The position numbers and the translations under genes were made by a program. Source: Pseudomonas muyukensis (GTDB lineage: Bacteria > Pseudomonadota > Gammaproteobacteria > Pseudomonadales > Pseudomonadaceae). Taken from it: 64,000 nucleotides of DNA. Shown piece after piece: positions 20,545 to 29,691 of the stretch. Position 1 is the first letter of the stretch. Every line of letters begins with the position of its first letter. A model generated the notes under the pieces. It saw nothing but the letters and a program-made list of their open reading frames with translations, made no database searches and was not told the DNA's origin. The stretch covers positions 3,066,501 through 3,130,500 of the forward strand of contig NZ_CP077073.1 in the NCBI RefSeq assembly GCF_019139535.1. The letters run 5' to 3'.

Positions 20545-21540
20545 CCGGTGCCATGTACCGCGTCGGCTGCTTCGCCAGCAAGGCTGGCGCCTACGGGTGT
20601 TGCAGGCCGTAATCGGCGTAGGAGCCGGCTTGCCGGCGAACACCGGCATGGCCGGTGCCATCCATCGCGTCGCCTGGTTCGCCAGCAAGCTGGCTGCTAC
20701 GGGTGTTGCAGGCCGTAATCGGCGTAGGAGCCGGCCTTGCCGGCGAACACCGGCGCAGCCGGTGCCATCCACCGCGGCGCCTGGTTCGCCAGCAAGGCTG
20801 GCGCCTACGGGTGTTGCAGGCCTTAATCGGCGTAGGAGCCGGCTTGCCGGCGAACACCGGCACAGCCGGTGCCATCCACCGCGGCGCCTGGTTCGCCAGC
20901 AAGCTGGCTCCTACAGGTGTTGCAGGCCGTAATCGACGTAGGAGCCGGCTTGCCGGCGAACACCGGCGTAGCCGGTGCCATCCATCGCGTCGCCTGGTTC
21001 GCCAGCAAGGCTGGCGCCTACGGCTGTTGCAGGCCGTAATCGGCGTAGGAGCCGGCCTTGCCGGCGAACACCGGCGCAGCCGGTGCCATCCACCGCGGCG
21101 CCTGGTTCGCCAGCAAGCTGGCGCCTACGGCTGTTGCAGGCCGTAATCGGCGTAGGAGCCGGCCTTGCCGGCGAACACCGGCGTAGCCGGTGCCATCCAT
21201 CGCGTCGCCTGGTTCGCCAGCAACGCTGGCTGCTACGGGCATTGCAGGCCGTAATCGGCGTAGGAGCCTTGCCGGCGAACACCGGCGCAGCCGGTGCCAT
21301 CCACCGCGGCGCCTGGTTCGCCAGCAAGGCTGGCTCCTACGGGTGTTGCAGGCCTTAATCGGCGTAGGAGCCGGCTTGCCGGCGAACACCGGCGTAGCCG
21401 GTGCCATCCACCGCGGCGCCTGGTTCGCCAGCAACGCTGGCTGCTACGGGTGTTGCAGGCCGTAATCGGCGTAGGAGCCGGCCTTGCCGGCGAACACCGG
21501 CGCAGCCGGTGCCATCCACCGCGTCGCTTGGCCAGCAAGG
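20545..21540. repeat. Tandem REP array A: about nine 104-108 bp units
   Basis: Units begin with GTAGGAGCC at 20618, 20724, 20832, 20938, 21045, 21152, 21260, 21364 and 21471, preceded and followed by partial units. Each holds two opposed REP arms (GTAGGAGCCGGCTTGCCGGC and GTTCGCCAGCAAGCTGGC) around CACCGGCGCAGCCGGTGCC, plus a ~20-bp spacer, TGTTGCAGGCCGTAATCGGC. It fills the gap between the convergent katG and MFS genes. Long in-frame readings through it are repeat artefacts. Confidence 0.95.
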
Positions 21541-21543
21541 CGC

Positions 21544-22884
21544 TCAGCGAATCGCTTCGCTGGTGATCTCGTCTTGCGCTGTAGCGCCGGGCTCGTCATG
21601 CAGCGATATCCGCGATGTCTCCGGCAATGCCAACCCACCTAGCAATGCCAGCAAGGCGATCGCCACCAGGTAGAACGCCGGCGCCAGGCGGCTGCCGCTC
21701 TGCTCGATCAACCAGGTCGCCAGCAACGGTGCGGTGCCGCCGAACAGGGTGTAGGCCAGGTTGTAGGTGATCGCCGAGGCGGTATAACGGCTGCGGGTCG
21801 GGAAGCACTCCGACAGCAGCGCCGCCGTGACCACGCCGCTCATCAGCGCGCCAACGGCCAGCAGGATCACCCCCAGCAAGGCCCCGGCCAGCGAGCCGGA
21901 ACTGGCCAGCCAGTAGGCAGGCAACACCGCGAGCATCACCCATAGGCAAGTCAAGCCAATGGTCCGACGGCGCCCGATCCGGTCGCAGAACGCTCCGGCC
22001 AGCGGGCAGCCAGCAGCGGCGAACAGCAGCGCCACGGTGGACACCAGCAGCGCCTGGGCCCGGCTGAGCTGGCCGACGGTTTGCAGGTAGGTGGCGAAGT
22101 AGGTGGTGAACATGTAGAACGACAGCGCCGTCAGCGAGATGAACGCGCCCAGGTTGCGGATCGTGCGGCCGTGGTGGCGCAGGGTGTCGCCCAGCGGCGA
22201 GTGCGCATGGCGCTTGCCTTCGGCCATGGCCTGGCGGAACGCCGGGGTTTCCTCCATGCGCCAGCGCAGGTACAAACCGACCAGGCCCAGGGGTGCGGCG
22301 ATCAGGAACGGGATGCGCCAGCCCCAGGCGTTCATCGCCTCGGGCGTCAGGCTGGCCTCCAGGGCGTAGGCGATCACTGCCGCGCAAGCAAAGGCGCTGA
22401 AGGTCGAGACCGGCACGAAGCTGCCATAGAACGCGCGCCGCTGTTGCGGCGCATGTTCCATCAGGTAGGCGCAGGCCCCGGCGTATTCGCCGCCGGCGGA
22501 AAACCCTTGCAGGCAGCGCGCCAGGGTCAGTAGCAGCGGTGCCAGCACACCGATGCTGGCGTAGGTGGGCAGCAGGCCGATCAAGGTGGTGGAGCCGGCC
22601 ATCAGCAGGATGGTCAACGACAGGATACGCTTGCGCCCAAGGCGGTCGCCCAGGGCGCCGAACACGATGCCGCCCAAGGGGCGCAGGGCGAAGGCCACGG
22701 CGAACACGGCGAAGGTCTTGAGCAGGGCGACGCTGGCGCTTTCACCGGTGAAGAACTGGCTGGCGATCAGCGTGGCGAGGAAACCGTAGACGGCGAAGTC
22801 GAACCATTCGACGAAGTTGCCGATGGCCGAGGCGGCGATCACCCGACGCAGGGTGGCGGGCGGAACCTCATGGGGGATGGACAT
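21544..22884 (-). CDS. MFS transporter, metabolite:H+ symporter (MHS/ProP-like) family
   Basis: 446 residues, predicted twelve transmembrane helices. The MHS signature appears at the N-terminus (AASAIGNFVEWFDFAVYGFL) with FALRPLGGIVFGALGDRLGR and LARCLQGFSAGGEYAGA. Relatives carry citrate, 2-oxoglutarate, proline/betaine or shikimate; the substrate here is not evident. The start at 22884 (MSIPHEVPPATL) has GGAG about 11 bases upstream. A longer reading lacks membrane-protein character. Its 3' end abuts the REP array. Confidence 0.85.
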   Translation of the reverse strand: MSIPHEVPPATLRRVIAASAIGNFVEWFDFAVYGFLATLIASQFFTGESASVALLKTFAVFAVAFALRPLGGIVFGALGDRLGRKRILSLTILLMAGSTTLIGLLPTYASIGVLAPLLLTLARCLQGFSAGGEYAGACAYLMEHAPQQRRAFYGSFVPVSTFSAFACAAVIAYALEASLTPEAMNAWGWRIPFLIAAPLGLVGLYLRWRMEETPAFRQAMAEGKRHAHSPLGDTLRHHGRTIRNLGAFISLTALSFYMFTTYFATYLQTVGQLSRAQALLVSTVALLFAAAGCPLAGAFCDRIGRRRTIGLTCLWVMLAVLPAYWLASSGSLAGALLGVILLAVGALMSGVVTAALLSECFPTRSRYTASAITYNLAYTLFGGTAPLLATWLIEQSGSRLAPAFYLVAIALLALLGGLALPETSRISLHDEPGATAQDEITSEAIR

Positions 22885-23055
22885 GGACGTGCTCTCCGGT
22901 GGTCTGGCAGCCTGGGCGAATGCGCCGCGCTCAAGGCGCGCCGTCGTTGTTGTCAGGGCAGTAGACAGGCCAGCGGCAGAGGGCGTTGTGTCGAGGGCGA
23001 CACCGGGATGTCTGTTAGGGCCTGCAGGGGCAGGGCACAAGCTCATGCCCATGCA

Positions 23056-23832
23056 TCACTCCCGATCACACCCCGCCGTTACCGGCCAGGTATGCACCGG
23101 CCGCAAGTCCTTGACCTGGTCGGGCACATCGATCGGCGCCTCGCCCGCCCCAAGCAGTGCCTCTATCTCATGCACGCTGCGCAGGTACGGGTCCAGGTCG
23201 GTCCCCAGCCCGGCCTCATGGGGAATCCACCAGCCGATGACCTGGGGCTGGCCCTGATCATCCTCGCTCAGCAGCACTTTCCAGAACGCCTCCGGGGTCG
23301 CGATGCCGTGGGATGCGACGAAGTGATCGTTATCCAGCGCCCGGCCCGAGTGCCCGAACACCACGCCGCCGATCACCGTCACCGGGTGCCGGTCGCGGTA
23401 GCACTCGGTCAGCAGCTCGGTCTGGTACCAGGTGCGGCTGTTGTGCGCGGCCAACTGCGGGACGATGTTGCTCATCAGGTTGGAGGCGTCCATCGCCGCG
23501 CGATCGTCGTCGAAATGGTTGTTCGCCGCCAGGTGACCACGGTGATAACCCTTGGGCGACGAATAGGCCTTGGCCGAGTGTTGGCCCTTGCAGCCGGCGG
23601 GCAGGCTGCGGTCGACGCGGAAGTTGTCGATGCGTGGCAGATGGCCTTCGTCCCGGCCCAGGGTAAAGGCGAAGCGGTGCGGCTCGCCGCGCTGGCAGTC
23701 GTACCAGAGCTGGAAGCGACCCTGGTCGAGCAGGGTGAGCGGTGTGAAGGCGGGTGTTGGCGCTGGTGGCGATGGCAGGCGCGGGGCGCAGGACGTGAGG
23801 GTGAGCAGGAACAGCAGGAACAGCAAACGCAT
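23056..23832 (-). CDS. DNA/RNA non-specific endonuclease (NUC1 family), predicted lipoprotein
   Basis: 258 residues. MRLLFLLFLLTLTSC is a lipoprotein signal (lipobox Cys15), followed by a proline-rich linker and the beta-beta-alpha-metal nuclease domain. The catalytic motif reads HRGH at residues 97-100 instead of the usual DRGH; the general-base His100 is retained. The metal-binding asparagine region, LMSNIVPQLAAHNSRTW, is intact. It is likely anchored in the outer membrane facing the periplasm, degrading nucleic acid there. It stands alone between an MFS gene and a ParA gene. Confidence 0.82.
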   Translation of the reverse strand: MRLLFLLFLLTLTSCAPRLPSPPAPTPAFTPLTLLDQGRFQLWYDCQRGEPHRFAFTLGRDEGHLPRIDNFRVDRSLPAGCKGQHSAKAYSSPKGYHRGHLAANNHFDDDRAAMDASNLMSNIVPQLAAHNSRTWYQTELLTECYRDRHPVTVIGGVVFGHSGRALDNDHFVASHGIATPEAFWKVLLSEDDQGQPQVIGWWIPHEAGLGTDLDPYLRSVHEIEALLGAGEAPIDVPDQVKDLRPVHTWPVTAGCDRE

Positions 23833-23908
23833 GCAGCGTCATCCATGAGAAAAGCGCCGAATCCTACAGCATGGCAGGGGCAATCTGTAGCCTGGGGCGC
23901 GACCAGGC

Positions 23909-24685
23909 CTAGGCCGCCCGTTCAAGCACATCCAGCAACTCGACGAACTCCCGTGCCAGGCGATGCCGGGGTGCCAGGTGCACCAGGGGCACTGCCGCCT
24001 CATGGGACTCGCGCATCTTGATCGAGCTGCTCAGGTACACCGGCAGTACCGGCAGGCCTTCGCCGCGCAATTGTTCGACCAGGGTCTGGTGCAACGCCGT
24101 GCGCCCGGCGAACTGGTTGACCACCACGCCCTCGACCGCCAGCCCGGCATTGTGCGCCTGGCGCAGTGCCTCGACCTCGCTCATCACCTTGTGCAGGGCC
24201 TGGCGCGAGAAGCTGTCGCAATCGTAGGGGATCAGCAACCGCTCGGCCGCGATCAGGGCGCTGAAGGTATAGAAATTGAGCGCAGGCGGGGTGTCGATGT
24301 AGATGCGTTCATAGTCGCCCGACAGCGCCACCAGCAACTTGCGCAGCTTGTTGATCTTGAACTTGCTTTGCAGCTTGCCTTGCAGGTCGGCCAGGTCGGG
24401 GCTGGCGGTGACCAGGTGCAGGTTGGCGTAGCGGGTTTCGGTAATGGCCACCCGGTGCTGCTTGCCGCTGGCCGGGTTGGGTGCCAGGGTCTGGCGGAAG
24501 AAGTCGGTGATGCCGGCCGGAATCGCGTCGGCACTGAGGCCGGTGAGGTAATAGGTGGCGTTGGCTTGCGGGTCGAGGTCTACCAGCAGGGTTCGGTAGC
24601 CTTGCGCGGCACTGGCTGCGGCCAGGTTGCAGGCGATGCTGGACTTGCCGACCCCGCCTTTCTGGTTGAACACGACACGACGCAT
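23909..24685 (-). CDS. ParA/MinD-like P-loop ATPase, orphan
   Basis: 258 residues. Deviant Walker A KGGVGKS at residues 9-15, switch LLVDLDPQANATYYLTG, and Walker B-like YERIYIDTPPALNF. It is an ATP-dependent dimeric ParA-type switch protein. The start at 24685 (MRRVVFNQKGG) has AAGGA eight bases upstream; an ATG three codons earlier abuts that site. No ParB-like gene or parS-like repeat lies nearby, so this is probably a chromosomal orphan with a positioning or regulatory role rather than a partition locus. Confidence 0.85.
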   Translation of the reverse strand: MRRVVFNQKGGVGKSSIACNLAAASAAQGYRTLLVDLDPQANATYYLTGLSADAIPAGITDFFRQTLAPNPASGKQHRVAITETRYANLHLVTASPDLADLQGKLQSKFKINKLRKLLVALSGDYERIYIDTPPALNFYTFSALIAAERLLIPYDCDSFSRQALHKVMSEVEALRQAHNAGLAVEGVVVNQFAGRTALHQTLVEQLRGEGLPVLPVYLSSSIKMRESHEAAVPLVHLAPRHRLAREFVELLDVLERAA

Positions 24686-24819
24686 GGCAGTCATCCTTGA
24701 ATGGAAAATGTCAGAGCGAGGTCAATCCTATGACCGTAACGTGACAGTTTTAAGACAGGGCTTGTTACATTGCCCCCAAGTCTTACGATGGTTTTTCACA
24801 TCAGTGCCAGGAGGCAACC

Positions 24820-25173
24820 ATGGGTATGCGCGGCAGCGACCGGCAGATCGACAACATCGAGTTCAACGTGGCCGATATCGCCCGCAGCAAGGCGTTCTAT
24901 GGCCAAGTGTTCGGCTGGACCTTCACCGACTTCGGGCCCAGCTACACCGAGTTCAGCGATGGCCGCTTGAGCGGCGGCTTCAGCACTGGGGAACCGGTAC
25001 GCCCCGGCGGGCCGTTGGTGATCCTCTACGCCGCTGACCTGGCCGAAGCGCAGCGCCGCGTGGAAGCGGCGCAAGGGCGGATCAGCCGGGCGGTGTTTGC
25101 CTTCCCAGGTGGGCGGCGCTTCCACTTCATCGATCCGGATGGTTATGAGTTGGCGGTGTGGTCGGCGGGCTGA
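24820..25173 (+). CDS. VOC (glyoxalase/bleomycin-resistance) superfamily protein
   Basis: 117 residues. A single vicinal-oxygen-chelate domain with paired beta-alpha-beta-beta modules: IDNIEFNVADIARSKAFYGQ and FPGGRRFHFIDPDGYELAVW. A metal-ligand Glu is present in the terminal strand. A strong ribosome site, AGGAGG, precedes the ATG. The substrate is unknown. It is divergent from the parA-like gene and convergent with the diguanylate cyclase gene. Confidence 0.85.
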   Translation: MGMRGSDRQIDNIEFNVADIARSKAFYGQVFGWTFTDFGPSYTEFSDGRLSGGFSTGEPVRPGGPLVILYAADLAEAQRRVEAAQGRISRAVFAFPGGRRFHFIDPDGYELAVWSAG

Positions 25174-25176
25174 GCG

Positions 25177-26781
25177 TTACCCGCCTGGGGCATTGGCCTG
25201 CGCGCTGAACACTTGGTTGCGACCGTTCTGCTTGGCCATGTACAGGGCGTCGTCCGCGCGCTTGAGTACGGTCGATGGCGCCTCGCCGCTGTTGCCAAGC
25301 CCCTGGGCAACGCCCAGGGAGACCGTCAGGTGCCCGACCGGTGCGATAGACGTCTGCTCCACCGACAGGCGCAGGCGTTCAGCCACGTTGCCCGCCGCTG
25401 TCAGGCTGGCGCCGGGCAACAGCATCAGGAACTCCTCGCCACCGGTGCGGCACAGCACATCGCCTTCCCGGCAGGCGCCGCGCATCAGCTCGGCCAGGCG
25501 CCGCAGCACGGCGTCGCCGACATCGTGCCCGTGGGTGTCATTGACCCGCTTGAAATGGTCCACGTCCAGCACGATGGCGGCGAACGGTTGCGCCTCGGCC
25601 TGCCAGTGGCTCAGGGTGGTGGCCAGCCCGCGGCGGTTGACCAGCCCGGTCAGCGGATCGGTCTGGGCGTCGCGGTTGAGGCGGCCGATGCGCTCGTGCA
25701 GCAGGTTCAGGCCGAACAACAGGGCGCGCTTGAGCTCGGCGGCTTCGAAGTACCAGGCGCGTACCTGGTGGATGCGCGCGGCGGTGCCGGCGCGGTCCAG
25801 GCTTCGTGCGGCCGCGGCCAACTGCCACAGCGGGCGGACGATGATCAGCGCCAGCCACCACAACAGCAGGCAGCCGAGCAGCGCCAGCGGCGCGGAAATA
25901 CCGATCACGTTGAGAATCAGGTGATGCATCGGTGCGACGGTCGCGGTCAGCGGCTGTTGCGCCACCACGCTCCAGCCGCTGCTCGGTACGCTGGCGAAGC
26001 CGGCCAGCATCTCCATGCCCTGGCTGTTGACCACGCGCCGGGTGCCGCTGTCCAGGGTGGCCAGTTCATCCACCAGGCTGTTACCGACCACCAGCGTGCC
26101 GACACGGTCGCTATCGGGGTGGTACAGCAGGCGGTGGTTGCGGTCGATCACGTAGAGGTACGAGCCGTCCTGGTAGAAGTGTTCGCCCAACAGGCCCTTG
26201 AGGATATTGCGCTCGCGCAGGTACAGGCTGCCGCCGACATAGCCCAGGTAGCGCCCTTGGGCGTCGTAGATCGGTTGCGACAGTACCACCACCAGGTTGT
26301 TGGCCGCCGACAGATAGGCCGTGGACACCAGCGTGCGCCGTTCGCGCAGGGCTTGCAGGGCGCCGGGGGAGGTGGAGGGCGTGCCGGTGAGGTGGCGCAA
26401 CGACGCGGGTGAAATCGCCCGCAGGGTGCCTTTGGCGTTGACCATGAAGGTGGAGTTGAAGGCACTGCTCTGGCGCAGCACACGTTCGGTCTCGGCCTGC
26501 AAGGCCGCGTCGTCGTGCAGTTGGCGGCCTTGCACCAGGGCGCTGAACGCAAGTTGCTGCAAGGCATTGCTCAAGGACGTTTCGGTGATGGCGGCCAGCT
26601 TGGCGGCATACACGCGGTTGGCCTCCAGCGCATGGTCGATCAGCAACTGGCGCTGCACCCGGTAGCTGGCGAAATAGCTGCTCAGCAGCATCACCACGGC
26701 AGTCAGCGCGCAAAGAACGAGGATGAGCGTGCGCAGGTCCAGGCGCAGGCCATGCTTGGCGTGTGGCAATCCAGGTCTCAC
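25177..26781 (-). CDS. Membrane diguanylate cyclase with periplasmic dCACHE sensor
   Basis: 534 residues. Transmembrane helices at ~18-38 and ~288-315 flank a periplasmic dCACHE-like sensor. A GGDEF domain follows at ~370-530. The active site is GGEEF (447-451), with the metal-binding LDVDHFKRVND. An inhibitory I-site RxxD (REGD, 438-441) sits five residues before it, suggesting product feedback. It makes c-di-GMP from two GTP. The start is a GTG at 26781 without a good ribosome site and is uncertain; a slightly later TTG is possible. Confidence 0.9.
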   Translation of the reverse strand: MRPGLPHAKHGLRLDLRTLILVLCALTAVVMLLSSYFASYRVQRQLLIDHALEANRVYAAKLAAITETSLSNALQQLAFSALVQGRQLHDDAALQAETERVLRQSSAFNSTFMVNAKGTLRAISPASLRHLTGTPSTSPGALQALRERRTLVSTAYLSAANNLVVVLSQPIYDAQGRYLGYVGGSLYLRERNILKGLLGEHFYQDGSYLYVIDRNHRLLYHPDSDRVGTLVVGNSLVDELATLDSGTRRVVNSQGMEMLAGFASVPSSGWSVVAQQPLTATVAPMHHLILNVIGISAPLALLGCLLLWWLALIIVRPLWQLAAAARSLDRAGTAARIHQVRAWYFEAAELKRALLFGLNLLHERIGRLNRDAQTDPLTGLVNRRGLATTLSHWQAEAQPFAAIVLDVDHFKRVNDTHGHDVGDAVLRRLAELMRGACREGDVLCRTGGEEFLMLLPGASLTAAGNVAERLRLSVEQTSIAPVGHLTVSLGVAQGLGNSGEAPSTVLKRADDALYMAKQNGRNQVFSAQANAPGG

Positions 26782-26863
26782 CGGCGGTAAAAGGGGATCA
26801 ACCTTACTCGTTTACCGCTTGGCGAACCATGGGCGTGCCGCGCTTTTTCTGCAGGAAAACACC

Positions 26864-27451
26864 TCAGCCCAAGGTGCGTTCGATACCGCCTTGGACCAGG
26901 TTTTCCATCAGGCTCAAGCCCTCGGCCTCGCTCAGGGCCCGCGCGCGCAGCATGCCCGGCAGCTGGTTGAGCAAGGTCGCCAGCACATGCCCGGTGGCCG
27001 CCAGCGTTTCACCGGCGCGCCGCGTTTGCGGTGCGATCAGGCGCAGCAGGCCAGCCTCGTAGCGTTCGCGCAAGGCGCCCAGGCGTGCCTGTTGCTCGGC
27101 GCTCAGGCAGCAGAAGTCGCGTTCGGCCAGGCGAAACTGCATGGGCCGTTCGGCCTGCAACTGCCAGTGCGCGCCGATCAGGCAGGGCAGCACCGGCTTG
27201 CCCTGGGCCCGGGCCCGGCGGCCCTGCTCCAGGGTGGCCTGCAGTTCCTCGTAGAGCTCCTCGATCAGGTCGTAGAGCAGGTCCTGCTTGCTGGGGAAGT
27301 GGTGATACAGCGAGCCCGCGGTCAGGCCCACATGCGCCGCCAGCTCACGCATGCTGACCTGGCCGAAGCCTTTCTCGGCGAACAGGGCCATGGCCCGGTC
27401 GCGGCGTTCCTCGAAATTGGCGCAGCGCAGCGCCGCGTTGACCGGGGCCAT
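26864..27451 (-). CDS. TetR/AcrR family regulator
   Basis: 195 residues. The N-terminal HTH reads RAMALFAEKGFGQVSMRELA and GLTAGSLYHHFPSKQDLLYD. The all-helical C-terminal ligand domain is not diagnostic. It lies 12 bp downstream of the 3-hydroxyacyl-CoA dehydrogenase gene on the same strand. It likely regulates the thiolase/dehydrogenase unit in response to an acyl-CoA or related ligand, as in the same gene order in P. putida. Confidence 0.85.
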   Translation of the reverse strand: MAPVNAALRCANFEERRDRAMALFAEKGFGQVSMRELAAHVGLTAGSLYHHFPSKQDLLYDLIEELYEELQATLEQGRRARAQGKPVLPCLIGAHWQLQAERPMQFRLAERDFCCLSAEQQARLGALRERYEAGLLRLIAPQTRRAGETLAATGHVLATLLNQLPGMLRARALSEAEGLSLMENLVQGGIERTLG

Positions 27452-27463
27452 GGCCTGCGCGCC

Positions 27464-28312
27464 TCAGTAGCTGAAGAAGCCGCGGCCGCTCTTGCGCCCG
27501 AGGTAGCCGGCGGCAACCATCTCCTTGAGCAGCGGGGCGGGGCGGTACTTGCTGTCGTTGAAGCCCTCGTGGAAGGCCTCCATGATCGCCAGCAGGGTGT
27601 CCAGGCCCACCAGGTCGGCCAGGGCCAGCGGGCCGATCGGCTGGTTGCAGCCCAGGCGCATGCCGGTGTCGATGTCCTCGGCGCTGGCCAGGCCTTCCTG
27701 GCGGACGAAGATCGCCTCGTTGATCATCGGCACCAGGATGCGGTTGACCACGAAGCCTGGGCGGTTGCCGGCGGTGATCGGCGTCTTGCCGAGCTTTTCG
27801 GTCACCAGCAGCGCCTGGGCATAGGTGCTGTCGCTGGTCTGCAGGCCGCGGATGATCTCGACCAGGGCCATCATCGGCACCGGGTTGAAAAAATGCACGC
27901 CGATGAAACGCTGTGGGTTGGCGATGCTTGCGGCCAGTTGGGTCACCGACAGCGACGAGGTGTTGGTGGCGATCAGGCAGTCGGCGCTCACGTTGGCCGC
28001 CACCTGCTGGAGAATGCGCTGCTTGAGGGCCAGGTTCTCGCTGGCGGCCTCGATCACCAGCTGGGCACTGGCCAGTTGCCCGTAGTCGGTGCTGGTGCGG
28101 ATGCGGGCCTTGGCCTGTTCGGCCTGGTCGGCCGCGATGGTGCCTTTGCCGACCTGGCGCTCAAGGTTCTTGGCCAGGGTGGCCAGGCCACGCTCCAGCG
28201 CTGCATCGGCCACGTCCACCAGCAGCACCTGGTAACCGGCCAGGGCGCAGACCTGGGCGATACCGTTGCCCATGGTGCCGGCGCCGATCACGGCGATCTG
28301 TTCGATGTTCAT
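27464..28312 (-). CDS. hbd: 3-hydroxybutyryl-CoA (3-hydroxyacyl-CoA) dehydrogenase
   Basis: 282 residues, single-function short 3-hydroxyacyl-CoA dehydrogenase. NAD-binding GAGTMGNGIAQ at residues 10-20; catalytic His in RFIGVHFFNPVPMM; substrate region NRPGFVVNRILVPMINEAI. It interconverts 3-hydroxyacyl-CoA and 3-oxoacyl-CoA with NAD(H). It is 12 bp after the thiolase gene and 12 bp before the TetR gene, a three-gene operon. The pair should perform the last two steps of short-chain beta-oxidation. Confidence 0.92.
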   Translation of the reverse strand: MNIEQIAVIGAGTMGNGIAQVCALAGYQVLLVDVADAALERGLATLAKNLERQVGKGTIAADQAEQAKARIRTSTDYGQLASAQLVIEAASENLALKQRILQQVAANVSADCLIATNTSSLSVTQLAASIANPQRFIGVHFFNPVPMMALVEIIRGLQTSDSTYAQALLVTEKLGKTPITAGNRPGFVVNRILVPMINEAIFVRQEGLASAEDIDTGMRLGCNQPIGPLALADLVGLDTLLAIMEAFHEGFNDSKYRPAPLLKEMVAAGYLGRKSGRGFFSY

Positions 28313-28324
28313 CCTGCTGGCTCC

Positions 28325-29509
28325 TTAAACGCGTTCGAAGACGATGGCGATGCCCTGGCCGCCGCCGATGCACATGGTCGCCAGGGCATAGCGGCCCTGG
28401 GTGCGGTGCAGTTCGTGAATGGCCTTGGTGGCGATGATTGCGCCCGTGGCGCCAACCGGGTGGCCGAGGGAGATGCCCGAGCCGTTGGGGTTGACTTTTT
28501 CCGGGTCGAAGCCCAGCGTGCGGGCCACGGCGCAGGCCTGGGAGGCGAAGGCCTCGTTGGACTCGATCACGTCCAGGTCGGCCACCTTCAGGCCAGCCTT
28601 TTGCAGCACCTTCTGGGTCGCCGGAATCGGCCCCAGGCCCATCAGCGCCGGTTCGACGCCGGCATGGGCGTAGGCCACCAGGCGCGCCAGCGGCTTGAGG
28701 CCCAGGCGGCGTACCGCGTCGCCCGTGGCCAGGACCAGGCCGGCGGCGCCGTCGTTGATGCTGCTGGCGTTGCCGGCGGTGACGGTGCCGTCCTTCTTGA
28801 ACACCGCCTTCATGCCGGCGAGTTGTTCGGCGCTGGCGTCGGCGCGCACGTTCTCGTCCACGGCGAACTGCACGGTGCCTTTGCGGGTTTTCAGCTCGAT
28901 CGGCACGATCTGGCCGTCGAAGCGGCCTTCGGCGATGGCGCGGGCGGCGCGGCGCTGGCTGGTCAGGGCCACTTCATCCTGCATTTGGCGGGTGATGCCA
29001 TGGGCCGCGGCGACGTTCTCGGCGGTGATGCCCATGTGGAAGTGCTCGAACGGGTCGTGGAGGATGCCGACCATGTAGTCGATGCCTTGCAGGTCGCCCA
29101 TGCGTGCGCCCCAGCGCGCCTGCGGCAGCAGGTAGGGGCCGCGGCTCATGGACTCGGCGCCGGCGGCCAGGGCGATGTCGCTGTCGCCCAGCAGCAGGCC
29201 CTGGGCCGCCGAGACGATGGCCTGCAGGCCCGAGCCGCACAGGCGGTTGACGTTGAATGCCGGGGTTTCCTTGGGGATGCCGGCGTTCATCGCCGCCACC
29301 CGGCCCAGGTAGGCGTCGCGTGGCTCGGTGGGGATCACGTTGCCCATCACCACATGGCCGATCTGCTCGGCGGCCACCCCGGAGCGGGCGATGGCGGCGT
29401 GGGTCACCTGGCTGGCGAGGTCGGCCAGGGGCAGGTCCTTGAGGGCGCCGCCGAAGCTGCCGATGGCCGAGCGTACCGCGCTGACGACGTAGATTTCTGT
29501 GCTGCTCAT
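28325..29509 (-). CDS. bktB: Acetyl-CoA acetyltransferase / 3-ketothiolase (BktB-like)
   Basis: 394 residues, degradative thiolase fold. The acyl-accepting cysteine is Cys91 in NRLCGSGLQAIVSAAQ. The GNPV-like helix (ISLGHPVGATGA) supplies the histidine, and the second cysteine is in ATMCIGGGQG. It cleaves or condenses acyl-CoA plus acetyl-CoA. The start at 29509 (MSSTEIYVVSAVRS) was chosen because upstream codons overlap the divergent regulator region and are not thiolase-like. It is the first gene of the operon, 182 bp from the divergent AraC gene. Confidence 0.92.
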   Translation of the reverse strand: MSSTEIYVVSAVRSAIGSFGGALKDLPLADLASQVTHAAIARSGVAAEQIGHVVMGNVIPTEPRDAYLGRVAAMNAGIPKETPAFNVNRLCGSGLQAIVSAAQGLLLGDSDIALAAGAESMSRGPYLLPQARWGARMGDLQGIDYMVGILHDPFEHFHMGITAENVAAAHGITRQMQDEVALTSQRRAARAIAEGRFDGQIVPIELKTRKGTVQFAVDENVRADASAEQLAGMKAVFKKDGTVTAGNASSINDGAAGLVLATGDAVRRLGLKPLARLVAYAHAGVEPALMGLGPIPATQKVLQKAGLKVADLDVIESNEAFASQACAVARTLGFDPEKVNPNGSGISLGHPVGATGAIIATKAIHELHRTQGRYALATMCIGGGQGIAIVFERV

Positions 29510-29691
29510 GAAGGGCTCCGTGTGCGAAGGCATGGCGAGGTGGGGCGAGGCTCTGCGACAATGCGCGCCAGCTTCTTGCAACCCCGTGGGTGGGTCGAGT
29601 CTAGGCAATGGCCCGCCAGCGGCCTATGCCGGATCTGCTCAGCCAGCCTGGCATTTTTTGCCACTCAGTCCAGACAGCGAGCTACTTGGCG

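Noticed and set aside
20545..21540. CRISPR array
   Set aside because: Units are ~107 bp with palindromic REP arms and near-identical spacers of about 20 bp; there are no unique spacers and no cas genes.
20590..21570. Open frames of about 60-160 residues encoding PSIASPGSPARLAPT-type repeats
   Set aside because: Artefacts of the REP array with a period of about 107 bp; present in several frames and on both strands.
23909..24685. Plasmid partition locus implying an integrated plasmid
   Set aside because: No parB, iteron-type repeats or replication gene accompany the parA-like gene, and the flanks look chromosomal.
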